From Cryptomeria japonica (taxonomy: Eukaryota > Streptophyta > Pinopsida > Cupressales > Cupressaceae): a DNA stretch of 64,000 nucleotides. Position numbers and translations under genes: made by a program. The DNA lies in the NCBI RefSeq assembly GCF_030272615.1, contig NC_081407.1, positions 435,462,730-435,526,729 of the forward strand. The letters are read 5' to 3'. Shown here piece by piece: positions 11,690 to 24,075 of the stretch. Each line of letters begins with the position of its first letter. Positions within the stretch are counted from its first letter, which is position 1. The notes under the pieces were generated by a model that was not told the DNA's origin, ran no database searches, and saw nothing but the letters and a program-made list of their open reading frames with translations.

Positions 11690-12940
11690 ATATTATAGTA
11701 TAATAAAAATTTATATTTGTTGCAAAAACTATCAAACCTTGAAAAAGGTTGCAATATTGTGTAGCATAAATGAAAAATGTGTTTTTTTTGCAGCCAAGGT
11801 TTATGCTTTTTAATTATGTACTCTAACCATACAATACACTAATATAATTTTAACATAATCTTGATAAGTACTAAAAGCAAAAAAAACATGGTTTACATAC
11901 AAAAATTGAAGGGTGTGAATAAAACTCAATACACCTAAAAGCACATCCTATTAAAAAGAATCAACAAAATAGAACCTCTAATTCTATCACTACCTTTGTG
12001 ATGTTAAACATATGACATCTGCTTCAACATTACTAATCTATACATATGACATTGTTGCATTACCTATTCTTGGATATTTTTTAAAATTGAGAAGGTCATT
12101 TAAAATTGTAAGGTTGCTATTAATTGTGTTGTCCTTTTTGTCAGTGAAACACTAAAGCAAGAAAAAAACAAATGCCTAAAATAGAATGTCCTTATTGAGA
12201 TGCTACCAAGAAATTACACTTATTATGTATTTTGTTAAGGAGTCATATATATGAAGGTGAATGATATTAAAGTTGAATGAAACAAATAGAGTTGAATGTG
12301 TGAAGGAAGGAAATGCACAATCAAATCAAAGCCACATAGTCAAATATATGAAGGATACTAGAATCATGAAAACATTAACCACAAGTGAGGATAGTGTGGA
12401 ATAATTGATAAGACATGCATGATTTTTAGTGAATGAATAAATGAAATATTTTAATAATGTCTATGAGACCAAATAGTGTGTGAAATAAGGGAGTTGCAAC
12501 ACAAGACTGATGTGTGTAACATAACTCTAGGACACAAGGACCACTTAAATAATCTCATAAAATTTCCAAAATTTTGATGTTAGAGATTTTATTGTGGATC
12601 TTGATCAAAAATCTTTTTTTTACCAGCCTTGCCTCCTTAAATGACATAGTTAATTTGTCCACTCTTGAGTTATCTTTGCACTTAATATTGATGTAACTAT
12701 AGGTTGCACCCTCAAAGTACATAATATAGATATATATTTTTATCTTAGAAGCAACAAAATAAGGGTGCTAACCCTTTACACTAATAGCCCATAGGAAACA
12801 TTAACAACTTACAACACACTAACAAGTAGCATAAAATTCTTAACAAGATAGCAATAGCAATACATAATGTCTTAGTAGAATCACCCAAAAGGCCTAAATA
12901 GATAAAGCCAACCAACAAGTGGCTATTTGAGCACATTGCT
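11690..12940. other. AT-rich stretch without recognised features
   Basis: No open frame with domain-like content, no LTR boundary and no RNA gene are apparent. Confidence 0.5.
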
Positions 12941-13540
12941 CTAGTCATCAGTGAGAAACTTGAAGAGTTCCTTGTAATTCCTTTCATTATCAACATCTTT
13001 ACCTAGGACCTTTTTGTGCATCAAACACAAGGAAGAGGTTAATATGTGCATCACCCTCATAATGAACATGGAGACACTAATCATCTTTTTCTCTATCTCC
13101 ATCACCTTTTTATTCAAGGCCTCTAATTCCTTTGTTGTGGTCCTGCAATTAGCACAATTGTGCTCAATCTCCCCTTCATGGTTGTCCACCTCTTCTAGCA
13201 TGGCCTCCTAGGTCAGGTCGAGGTGTTCATTTTTACCATTGTTCTCATAGTCATCACTAGTGGATTTGTCTAAATTTTTTGCCTTCCACATGTCATCCTC
13301 AACTTCATCTTCATCTTCAGCATAATCCTCATTATCAATAATGTCCTCCTCCTTTGATTCCTCCTCATAGTCAACCAATTTTTTGCTATCAGTTTTACTC
13401 ACCATATGGCCTACCAACCTATTTGAATGTTTGTGATTAGTGCTTCCACTCTTACTATCATCTTTAGCACCCTCCTCCTCCTTATCACTGACCACCTCTT
13501 GAATGGTAATCTTGTTTTTTTTTTTGCCAGTGGGTAGCAT
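12941..13540 (-). pseudogene. Acidic coiled-coil hypothetical protein, interrupted by one in-frame stop
   Basis: Two minus-strand frames (13540-13208 and 13201-12941) are in the same phase, separated by one stop. The first is very acidic (runs such as DYAEDEDEVEDD). The second has heptad-like Leu/Ile/Met spacing (about ALNKKVMEIEKKM), suggesting a coiled coil. I do not recognise the family. Possible origins are a Gag-like ORF of an old pol-less element or a piece of a host gene. No LTRs bracket it. Confidence 0.4.
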
Positions 13541-13815
13541 CTCTAGGTTTTCATTTTCTTATCCATGGCAGAGGTGGTAGCCGAGTGTTAATATTTAGCC
13601 ACCATGCCAAGGTAGGGGTAGCAAGGGATCCAAGGTGAGATAGGGCTTTAGCTATAGTAGGGATTTGCAAGCATTTTTTTTTGCTAGTCCCTGAGGAATA
13701 ACATATAGTAGCCACAAGGAGTGACTCAAAACATGGGCTTTGAGGGCTTCAGGGGCTTCTATAACCGTTAGTTGTCTAGACAAGAAAAGGGCCAAGTGGA
13801 AGTGGTACATATGTA
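13541..13815. other. Short stretch between the acidic ORF and element C
   Basis: No features seen, apart from the 5-bp target duplication ATGTA at 13811-13815 belonging to element C. Confidence 0.5.
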
Positions 13816-14984
13816 TGTTACTACTTATCAAATTACCATTAGTTTCATATCCAAAGTCATACTATAATCTAGTCAGCTAGTATTACCGAATCATGCAGTC
13901 GGTACACACAGAGAAGTCGGTGTGAACAGTCTAGTCAGTTACTAAAGAAAGCAGTCACAGAACACAGTATTCACCGAGTTGTTTACCGAGTAAAGTTTCA
14001 TGGCTACCGAGTGGTAAAGTTAACTCACTGAGTGAAACGTTTTACCAGATACATTGAACCTGGACATGCACATGAAAACATGTTACAAGATCAAGGCACA
14101 TCTAACCGTTTTTGCATTGGGAATTGCATTAGGAGATTGTGTATGATTACAAGGCCAATCTAACCTATGAGATATTTTGTTTAGTTATTCATTCGAAGAA
14201 TCTTTTTGTAAGATCAAAGCAATGAATTAGATCATCGTTGTAAGAGATCTATATATACAACATGATTCTAGGGTTAGACATGATATGATATGAGATTCAA
14301 TGAAATAGCAGTGTGTATGCATGAAGGAAGATTGTTACAGAGACACAGAGAGGTCACCGAGAAGGTTATCAGTGAACAGTCGAAGAACATAGTAAATAGA
14401 AGGGTTTACCGAGTTTCATTATGGGTTACCGAGGTATGCTACAAGCTAGGTAATCTTATTCAGTGCACATAGAATCTGCTTTAGCATTTCAGATGTAAAG
14501 TTACAGATATTTGTAATGATTATATTGTAATATTTTGAAGTTGTAAGAGAAACCTTTAACAGGGTAAAAGAATCTAACCAAGTCTATAAATTGTAAATCC
14601 TTTAACCAGGTGCTACACTTATATAGTGTTGTAAAAATCCTTTAGTAAGGTAGATCTAATTGATATTAATACTCCTAACAGGGTAAGCTATCAGAAATAG
14701 ATAAATGTAGCTCTAACCGAGCATTCTTTATTATTGCAGTAGTGAAGTTGTGGGTGCCATCCCCACCGTAGTTTTTCTCTCTAACTAGGAGTTTCTACGT
14801 GACCAAAATATATGTGTTATGGAGTGAATCATGTATGATTGTTATCTGTTGATTATAGCTTTATTTTATGTTACTGCACTATTCTGTTTATGCATAATAG
14901 GAAGGTTATTATCAAGGAAAAGTTTTGGAGTACTGATTCACCCCTCCCCTCTCAGTACATTAGCTTTCTATATTGGGCCTAACA
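13816..14984 (+). repeat. 5' LTR of element C
   Basis: Starts TGTTACTACTTATCAAATT and ends GGGCCTAACA. It includes about 93 bp (roughly 14600-14700) that are missing from the 3' LTR. A likely promoter TATA box is at about 14249. Confidence 0.92.
14249..14259 (+). promoter_or_regulatory. Probable TATA box in the 5' LTR of element C
   Basis: TCTATATATAC in the middle of the LTR, conserved in the 3' LTR near 21110. LTR transcription would be expected to begin about 30 bp downstream. Confidence 0.45.
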
Positions 14985-14986
14985 AT

Positions 14987-14998
14987 TGGTATCAGAGC
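14987..14998 (+). other. Primer binding site of element C (tRNA-Met initiator)
   Basis: TGGTATCAGAGC, the exact plant initiator tRNA-Met complement, begins two bases after the LTR end. Confidence 0.92.
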
Positions 14999-15046
14999 TT
15001 AAATCTTGGAAAAGGGTTTAACTACCTAAAGAGAAAGATCTTAGTA

Positions 15047-16384
15047 ATGGAAGGCTACAAACAATCTCGGAGGATTATGCATCTTCAAGAAGAGCTGGAT
15101 AATGCAAATCAAGTGATTGCAGACATGCAGAGGCAAATGCAAAAATCTCTGAAAGTAAGGAGAAGATTATCTGATGACTTGCAGGATTCTCAAGAGCTAG
15201 TGGAACAAATCGAGACATCATCTGAGAATAGTATATCTGAAGAGACTGAAGAAATGATTGGAATGTTGAAAGAAAAGAACAAAGCATTGGCTGATCAACT
15301 AAAAGCAATGAAAAGAGAACATGAACATTTCAGTACACAAATGACTGAAAATCTAGATGCATTAAGGATAGCTGAGGATAAAGCAAGAGATCTACAAAGA
15401 GAGAAACAACAACTTGAAGCTCTAGTATCTGATAAGGATGATGAAATCATAAGGTTAACTGGTATTCAACAAAATATGACAGATCAACTAGGTTATGCAC
15501 ATCATGAAGTAATTCTGAAGAATGATGAAAATCAATCATTGAAACTTGAAGTATCAAGGTTGACTAAAAAGAAATCCAAAGAATCATTGGAGAAAAGTTA
15601 TGAAGCATCAAAGATGTTGGATGAGCAACTGAATACAAGAAGACTCTACAAAGATGGAGGACTTTGTTACAAAGGAAAAGACTCTACCGAGAAAGGAATT
15701 CATACTACCAAGAGAGGAGAATCATCAAAACAAGCTGGAAAAAGGAATAACATCAAAAGGAAGAAGCCTATTTGCTACTACTATGGAAATTAAGGTCTTA
15801 CTGCCAACATATGCCAGATCAGAAAAGGTAAGCAACCGAATATCTCTAAGTCCAATGGATATTGTTATAATTGCAATAAATATGGTCACATACCTAATCA
15901 ATGTAGGACAAAGTCTGTTAACAACCATCAGAAGGCAAAATTTAAAGGGTTTTGTAAAAATTGCAATAGATATGGACATAGTATCGAGAAGTGCTGGTTT
16001 AAGCAAAAGAACTGCATGAAGTATCCACACCATGCAAACACTGGAGGTTACCGAACTCACACAGATCCTTACCAACAATATGCAACAGTACCATGGGATT
16101 ACAATACAAGGATATGGTGTGAATGTTGTGGAAGATATGGACATATAAGTGCCAACTATTTTATAAGGTTTGGAATGAACAACTGGAGATCATGGAGAAA
16201 TCCCGGTATGGCATGTTTTCATTGTCACAAAGATGGACATTTAGCTGGAGATTGCAGAGATCAACCGAGAAGAGACATTGAGGAGATAAAAGAAAAATTC
16301 AAGATGATTTGGAAAAAGAAAGAAATTATGTCTGATGAAGAAAGAACCTTACCTACCGAGTTAGGTGCACCTATTTCAAATTAG
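15047..16384 (+). pseudogene. ORF1 of element C: coiled-coil protein with four zinc knuckles (Gag-like)
   Basis: A single frame of 446 codons from ATG at 15047, broken by one TAA at 15791. Residues 1-230 are a long Glu/Lys/Gln-rich region with heptad spacing (for example LQEELDNANQVIADMQ), a strong coiled-coil candidate. Downstream are CCHC knuckles: CYNCNKYGHIPNQC (about 15862), FCKNCNRYGHSIEKC (about 15954), WCECCGRYGHISANY (about 16112, last Cys lost) and ACFHCHKDGHLAGDC (about 16213). A fifth knuckle may be decayed at 15768. Nucleic-acid binding and self-assembly are the likely roles, as for Gag. It shows no clear similarity to the copia Gag of A2. Element B carries the same layout. Confidence 0.75.
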
Positions 16385-16908
16385 TCAAGAAAAGGTATGA
16401 AGGGACTGCATTCTTTAAAAGTTAAATCATAATAGTTCCTATTTTATTATGAACATAATTCAAAATCTGCATAGTTAAGATGCAATTAGTCAGTTTGCAT
16501 ACTATACAGGAAACTTGTCAAGTCGGTGTATACAGGAAACTTGTCAAGTTGGTTAATAAAGCAAAGTTGGGTACTCGGTGACAACAAAAAATGGAGTAAA
16601 TCGGTAAAAGGTGAATCGAGTGCGTTTAATATCTTGACCTAACTTGCACAGAGCCCGATAAGGTATTTTTGAGTACTTAAAAGTGTTTTCATGGTCATTA
16701 TCATTCACCCAAGTTTTTGAGAAGCAAAGAAGAGCGAATCAAAGTGATCAAACTTCATTCAGAGCGAATTTTGAGGTATTTACATCAATCTATTCACACT
16801 GTTTAGCTAGTTTCCGATCTAGTCAAATTGCTAGTGTCTACCAAGTGTGAAGAGTAAGTCACTTGTAAACCCTAAGGATAACCTGCCAAATTTTACTTGA
16901 GATCTACC
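16385..16908 (+). other. Spacer between ORF1 and ORF2 of element C
   Basis: About 520 bp without an open frame. The ORF2 start ACCATGG at 16907-16912 has a favourable plant start context, hinting at separate translation of ORF2, perhaps from a spliced or internal transcript. Confidence 0.45.
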
Positions 16909-19900
16909 ATGGTGCCCAAGATCCAAGACCCTGTAGTTGTCCAAAATGTGGAGAAGCCATCTCTGAAGTATTCCCTAACTCCTAAAGTCGCCTCAGAACC
17001 AGATGATAAAACTGCATTTTCACTCATCTCGAATCGAGTCTTATTGGTAGAAGATGTTAGATTCTTTACCAAGTGTCATGTTGAGGAACTCGGTCATGTA
17101 GAGATTAGTGATACATATGATGAACTATGCACTGACGACAAATTGGATAGTAAATTTGAACATTTCAGAATCAATGGATTAACTAAAGCCCTAGTCTATC
17201 CTTGTGTGTTCAAACCCCAATGGGTTAAGTTTGTATTGAGCAGAGTACATGATGATTTCATGTGGCTACAAGAGAAACCATTCAAGATCACGAAGGAAGT
17301 CATTCACCTGATCATCGAATATCCCATCTACGATCATGCTCGTGCACAGAAAATGATATCACAAAAGGAGCTAATCAGTCTAACCGGAGTAGAATCCAAT
17401 TACCGAGGACTGAAATTAAATAATGTCACTGATGCTGAACTAAAATTTGCAATCAGAGTTATTGGTTACTGTTTCTTCCAATCTGCAAGAGAAAATAGTG
17501 TACCATGTGCTGCAGTGGACTTGGCCTACAAAATAGTAAAGAAGGAAATGAAAGTAGACTTATGTGAAGTGCTACTAAAGAACTTATTTGAGAACCTGAA
17601 CACAATAAGGAAGCCGAAGAAGAACAACTCGAAAAACACACTAAAGTTTGGTTCACTACTTGTATGTATGTTTTTCTATTTTGAGAAGTTCTTTCCCTTA
17701 GTCGGTAAAGTAGTATGGGAGCTACACCGACCTATCACCCATCAGATCAATGATTACATCAAGAAGTTAGGAGATAACTTTAATGATATCATGGATGATT
17801 ATTTTAGCAAATTCCAAGAGAAAATGCACAACAGGTACAGGATCCCACCACAACTGGTCGAAAAATACAAGGACAATATATGTTTTGAAGTCGACACTGA
17901 TTATTGCTATGTAAATGCTGTTGAACCGAGGATTCAATCGTTACAACCAATGGGTTATGAAATTGATTATGATATCACACAACAACAAATTGATGCCTAT
18001 CTATCATTGCCAAGGCATGCAACTGAACTAAGGTATGGAACCTATGAAGAGGTGAAGGAGAAAGTAAAAATGAGCATTGTAGTTCCTAAGGCTACAAGAA
18101 AAGCTACAAAGATGATAAAAGCTTTATCTGAGAAATTCAGAGAAGAATCCTCATCTACACCTATCAAAGGCAATCTTGCCATTATCGAGGAAGAATCAGA
18201 AGCACAGGAGGCTGCAATAACATTGAGCATAGAGTTGCCAAAGGGAAAAGTTCTAAAAAGAAAGAAACAGGACATCACAAAGGCCCTGCCAACTCCACCA
18301 ACAAAGAGACCCAACACCAGAGCATTAGCTGCATCATCGAGAAAGAAGCAAAAGACTGTTGCCGCTCCTAAGGTAACTAAGACTTACAAGATATCTACTC
18401 GGAGACTCATTTTGGCAAAAGAGTCGAGTGATACAGAGTCTGATGATGCAAACAAATTCCAGATTGTGAAGAGAAAAAAGGTAAACATTCACAGTGTTGA
18501 AAACTTTTGTGCCACTATTAAAGAATACGGAGGATTTGCAGGATTTAGATATGTTAAGTATGAGACTAGGAATAATGATGAGAAATGACAGACTGAAGAA
18601 GCTGTCATATGTACACTTCTGAAGTTTCAGTTAGCACCATTAGAACTAGAAAAGTCACTTCCGAGTGAACTCTACTCACATATTGATAACAGGTGGAAAT
18701 ATGCAATGGATTCGAAGAGACAAATAAGAGAAAGAAGTCTTGTCCATTTATTTCCTGACATGTCCGTAGCTGAAATTAAGGAGCATTTGATCACATACAA
18801 TTCAAAATTTCTTGTGAAACAAAGAGCCTTAAAACTGATGAATGGGCTATATATTGATGTGGAGAATGAGACTAAGGCCAAGTGGTAGGAAATCTTCAAA
18901 CAAAAGGATGTTGGTGAACAATCTCAAATTGAAATTGTTGATGTCACCGAGCAAGATCCAGATGTCACCGAGCAAGGTCCAAACTCAGTTGACACTATAC
19001 AAATTGATGAAGATGTAATGGATGAAGCCACACCGGAGCAGGAAATGATTGAAGACACCACTTATGCAAAACTTGTGTCTAGTGAATCAATCTTAGAACA
19101 AGTTCAACCTTATCCGCCGGTGAAGCCACTAGTCCCAACCGAAGCTCCCAAGGACACCGAACAAGTTACCGAAGGTAAAAAATCTAAAGCTGCAGAAGAT
19201 ACAAGTAACAAATCTGAAGCTACAGCAGACACAACCAAAGATCAAACATCTCAAGCACAGACAAGCACAACAAATATTACAGCTAAGACCCCTAGCACCG
19301 AGCCATCCAAAGACATTGCAACTACTATAGGAACAATCCAAAGTGTTGCATCTACCGAGCAACCTACCGAGGGACAACAAGCCTCACAAGCACTTGTCTT
19401 AGTGCCACATACCAAAGGAAAAGAGAAGAAGGTGAGAAAGCATGGTTTTAAATTTGACTTATCTAAACCGATTGTGTTGCCCAATGTCGACATTTCCAAA
19501 TTAAAAGGGCAAGCACTCACTGAATTTGGTGAACTATGCAAAGCAAAGGCTGAACAGGAGAAGCAACTAGCCATATAGAAAAAGAACAAGGTACTTCAAA
19601 AGGTTAGGACACTGCTCACAGAAATGCTACCATCAACAACAGTCTCAATCGATGCAGCCATCCATATTTAGTTGGATGACCTCCTTAATCAGATTGAAAC
19701 ATCTGGAGTTGATGCATCTGAGTACCTAAGCAAGCTCAAGGCTAAAGAGCTCACAACAAAAATGATAGAGGAAGTCCAAAAGTCAATTGTTGTTGGCAAG
19801 GTAAAACTTGTCAAATTCATTATTGAGTTGTCCCCTCAACTCAAGAACATTCTTTATTTATTCCAGAAATTGTGTACATTTTCTTCATTTATTAAAGACA

Positions 19901-20307
19901 TCAAAAATAAAACTGATGCAATTGAGAAAGAGATCACCAATCTCTCATCCAAGTTGACCACTGAGCCTAATTCAGTTCAGCTTTTTTAGAAAAAGCTACA
20001 ATAGCTCATGGCTCAACAGTTAGAACAGAGGAATGAAGAGCATAAAATTAGGATGGATATCATGACCCTTCAAACATTATTCCTTCCTCATCTCTCATCA
20101 GTCCAAGAGCAGGTCAACTGAGCTACAAGCTTATCAACTACATAAGAGGGAAGCACTCTTGATGGCTTGATATCACTCTTATCTGATATTTAAGCATAGA
20201 ACTCATTAATGGAAAGTCTCAAGGACTCACTCTCAGTCACCATCACTGACTCCCGAACCAAGTATAAGACTATTTTTGATCAGTTATCGCCTCTGGATGC
20301 AAATTAA
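16909..20307 (+). pseudogene. ORF2 of element C: large protein of unknown function
   Basis: One frame (1,133 codons, no indels) interrupted only by in-frame stops; the first open part runs to 18588 (559 codons from the ATG). Residues about 1-370 form a folded-looking domain conserved in element B: EDVRFFTKCHVEELG, FKPQWVKFVL, KVDLCEVLLKNL, DDYFSKFQEKM, VEKYKDNICFEVD, MGYEIDYD. It is followed by a basic region (about 390-520), an acidic Pro/Thr-rich linker with repeated TEQ/TEG-like units (about 690-830) and coiled-coil stretches to the end. I do not recognise it with certainty. The N-terminal part is reminiscent of the uncharacterised plant transposon protein domains found in pol-less LTR elements. 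A mixed structural/Gag-like role is a guess. Confidence 0.7.
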
Positions 20308-20677
20308 GTTTTTAATGTTTGTCAAAAAGGGGGAGTAATATTATGTTACTACATAGAGGAAAGCCCAGCAAAGGGGGAGTAATTCTACACTTGGAGAGTA
20401 GTACAGTTTTGATAACACAATTTTGAGTATTGTATACAAGGGGAGTATACCGAGTAGAATATACAGAGAATTTAGAGCACACAAGTACAAAACAGAACCG
20501 AACATGCAAAATTCATAGTTATGTATAGGATAATGATAAGGGAAGTATATCTGCATATACTATTGACTATTGTACATATTGTCAAGTATAGTCATTTTGT
20601 CAAGTATATAGTTTTTTGAGTTATGACTTTGTAAGTAGTTTTTGTCAAACATCTAAACTAATGTCAAAAGGGGAGAT
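20308..20677 (+). other. 3' non-coding region of element C with repeated purine tracts
   Basis: Four G-rich purine tracts occur: AAAAAGGGGGAGTAAT near 20328, AAAGGGGGAGTAATTC near 20378, AAGGGGAGTA near 20439, and AAAAGGGGAGAT at 20666-20677. The last abuts the 3' LTR and is the working polypurine tract by position. Confidence 0.7.
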
Positions 20678-21753
20678 TGTTACTACTTATCAAATTGCCA
20701 TTAGTTTCATATCCAAAGTCATACTATATTCTAGTCGGTTAGTATTACCAAATCATGCAGTCGGTACACACAGAGAAGTCGGTATGAACAATCTAGTCGG
20801 TTACTGAAGAAAGCAATCACAGAACACAGTATTCACCAAGCTGTTTACTGAGTAAAGTTTCATGGCTACCGAGTGGTAAAGTTAACTCATCGAGTGAAAT
20901 GTTTTACCAGATACATTGAACCTGGACATGCACATGAAAACGTGTTACAAGATCGAGGCACATCTAACCATTTTTGCATTGGGAATTGCATTAGGAGATT
21001 GTGTATGATTACAAGGCCAATCTAACCTATGAGATATTTTGTTTAGTTATTCATTCGAAGAATCTTTTTGTAAGATCAAAGTAATGAATCAGATCACCGT
21101 TGTAAGAGATCTATATATACAACATGATTCTAGGGTTAGACATGATATGATATGAGATGCAATGAGATAGCAGTGTGTATGCATGAAGGAAGATTGTTAC
21201 AGAGACACAGAGAGGTCACCGAGAAGGTTATCAGTGAACAGTCGAAGAACAGAGTAAATAGAAGGGTTTACCAAGTTTCATTATGGGTTACCGAGGTATG
21301 CTACAAGCTAGGTAATCTTATTCAGAGCACATAGAATCTACTTTAGCATTTTAGATGTAAAGTTGCAGATATTTGTAATGATTATATTATAATATTTTGA
21401 AGTTGTAAGAGAAACCTTTAACAGGGTAAAAGAATCTAACCAAGTCTATAAATTGTAAATCCTTTATAGCTAAATGTAGCTCTAACCAAGCATTCTTTAT
21501 TGTTGCAGTAGTGAAGTTGTGGGTGCCATCCCCACTGTAGTTTTTCTCTCTAACCAAGAGTTTCTGCGTGACCAAAATATATGTGTTATGGAGTGAATCG
21601 TGTATGATTGTTATCTGTTGATTATAGTTTTATTTTATGTTACTGCACTATTCTGTTTATGCATAACAGGAAGGTTATTATCAAGGAAAATTTTTGGAGT
21701 ACTGATTCACCCCTTCCCTCTCAGTACATTAGCTTTCTATATTGGGCCTAACA
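20678..21753 (+). repeat. 3' LTR of element C
   Basis: Direct repeat of 13816-14984, with the same ends, minus about 93 bp. Followed by the target duplication ATGTA. Confidence 0.92.
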
Positions 21754-21758
21754 ATGTA

Positions 21759-22105
21759 AAATAAGGCCTTGGTCAAGGGTTATGGGTTTCCGACTATGTT
21801 TTACCTTGCATAAAACTTAGATTTAATGCATGGAAAATAAAGGCATAACATGTTAGGTGTCTTCAAGGATTTCTAACTTTTAATTTATTTAGTTTGAAAA
21901 TTATGTTATCTAGTTTATATAATTGTAAATAATTTTTTGAAAAGACGGATGAACATAAATAAACTTTTAGGCAACACTATATTAATACATATTATATGTG
22001 TTTCCCAATTTGATTAAGACAAATGATCAGGACAATTTTGATAAACCTTAAAGAAGTGTAATAAAATAAAAAATTAATTTAAGTTAATTAAATAAATAAA
22101 GTTAA
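21759..22105. other. AT-rich spacer between elements C and H
   Basis: About 350 bp with no recognised feature. GTTAA at 22101-22105 is the left target duplication of element H. Confidence 0.5.
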
Positions 22106-23623
22106 TGATGCGGAGCATCATGAAAAACCCTTCAAGAACCCCAAATCAACATGGAGTTTCAATCTCAACACAACATCTTCACTTATATTAGAGGCATAAT
22201 CTGATCATAATCATTATTCTACAGTCCAAAAAAATATTAATATCAACCAACCAATACAATATCAAATCCATCATATCATTTTACAACCCTTTGAACATTA
22301 ATCAAGACCAAAACAATGCATTATGCTGTCCCGGTTAAAGACAGATTGATATATCCGTACTCAGTTATTAATAACTTTAAAACCTGAGCATATTTGGAAA
22401 ATCTCTTTGGTGAGGCTGTAGAAAACTAGGTTTCTAAAACCATATCCAAAATTTAGAACGATCCAACAGTGAAATAAAAAGTTATCATCTCTGCACAGAG
22501 ACCAATTTTGATTGTCATAAATTTGGAAAATGTATGCTTGCTGCCTGCTAGGGCATCATATTTCACAACAAATACTTAACCAAACTAAAACAATACCATA
22601 CTAAAATGAAATCTCTCTGAGTCTAATTTTATAATATTCAATTCATTAATTTTTCCAATGGTGAAATCACAAGATAAGTACAAACCCTTTCCAGCAACTC
22701 CATTTAAGACAGTTTAAAACCAGTTTTCACCAAAATCTTCATAACTTCCACAAATAAAAACCAAAATGCCTCAAACTAAAGGGAAAAGAAATATGATTCA
22801 CATATCTTTCCAATAAGTCTATTTAGAGGTCTTAATAATATCATATGAGTTCATACCATACGCTGCAATGTGACTGTTCTCAGGAAGTATCAAATCTGTA
22901 ATTAACAACTTTCACCAAAACTTCCATATCTTCTTCATTTCTAAACATAATAACTCCAAAAAAAAAGGAAAAGAAAGGTAATTAACATATCTAACTATCC
23001 ATTATACATATACAAAGGTTTCCAGGCCATACATGGTCGTACAAGGCCTGGAACCAACACAAAAACTGGAAAGCCAACCAAAATAACAATAGTAGAATGC
23101 ACCAAAATGTATCCAAAATGTTCTCCTTTCTTCTCTATTCTTCCAATAATGATTTGATTCGACCAATAAAAAATATTTATAGACTCTTTGATAGTTATAA
23201 ACCACCCAACTACCTTTATGACCCTTCATCTTCCATTTTACAACTTTATGTGCAATTTTTGCACTTTTACATTTTTGCAAATGTTGCACTTTTGCAATTT
23301 TCTTGCAACTTTGACACCTTTTCCTAATGACTCTCCAAATTGTAAAAACCTCATAAACATGTCCAAATAATCTATTTAATACCTTTTACATATTTGATAG
23401 CCTTCTCATGGCCTTTTATACAATTTTGACCATCTTGACCTATAAGGGCCTATATGGACAACTAGGACATAATCAGGACTTGCTTACATTTTTAAGCTTA
23501 CAAGTCTTACAAATCATTCCAAATGGATTCAAATACATTATAAATGACCTTCAAATATAAATTATATTTCAAATGATGAATTTGACCATATATTTTCCTT
23601 ACGCCATGGGTGCTCCTGCACCA
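22106..23623 (-). repeat. 3' LTR of element H (left copy)
   Basis: Reads TGATGCGGAGCATCATG at the left edge and GGGTGCTCCTGCACCA at the right edge on the plus strand. It matches 24076-25592 with few mismatches. Confidence 0.92.
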
Positions 23624-24075
23624 TACTACCGGCCTTGAAAGATTTCCAAGTCTCTTGGAAATGAGTAACATGATGCCTCTGCTACATTCTGCTTCAATCA
23701 AGACTCCTATCAATGGAGTTTATACTGACTGCTTCCAATGGTGCATCTCTCATCTGAAGTCCACTCCTCCAAGCTGCTACAAACACCCAACAACTTTTGT
23801 CCCTCACCTGAGAGTCCTCTCTTGCCTCTCTCCCCAAGACTCTTAGCGACACACTGGACCTCCTTCTCAGGTCCTTTGGACCATCTCCTATGGCCCCCTT
23901 TGGTAGACCTTCCTGTCCACCCACTTGCAGCTGAGTGAACCTACACGAAACCTACAACCAAGAAACTTTAAACACAAGAATCAAATAAACAATCTCATGG
24001 GCTAGGTCTTGGTGTGGATTGCCTCCTTCAACGCTCTACCCACACACTCAAGCTCTTCTAGCTCTGATACCAATT
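23624..24075 (-). other. Interior of element H with primer site
   Basis: On the minus strand the primer site TGGTATCAGAGC (24061-24072) sits just inside the 5' LTR. The stretch before the 3' LTR (ATTTCCAAGAGACTTGGAAA, about 23643-23662) also occurs before the 3' LTR of G. Overlapping open frames of 66-78 codons exist on both strands, but none resembles a known protein. Confidence 0.85.

Larger units (their letters stand above)
13816..21753 (+). mobile_element. Element C: two-ORF, pol-less LTR retrotransposon
   Basis: LTRs of 1,169 and 1,076 bp flank 5.7 kb, with perfect target duplications ATGTA at 13811-13815 and 21754-21758. An exact initiator tRNA-Met primer site follows the 5' LTR and a purine tract precedes the 3' LTR. 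The interior encodes ORF1 (coiled coil plus zinc knuckles) and a long ORF2 of unknown function. There is no protease, integrase, reverse transcriptase or RNase H. Its ORF2 is homologous to that of element B, so the two belong to one lineage that must be moved in trans. Confidence 0.92.

Noticed and set aside
14831-15046. Upstream extension of C ORF1 into the LTR
   Set aside because: The open frame starts inside the LTR and runs through the primer site; ATG at 15047 is the sensible start.
23694-23938. Opposed 66-78-codon frames in the interior of H as a coding gene
   Set aside because: Both strands are open over the same bases, with no domain; chance frames in a 452-bp interior.
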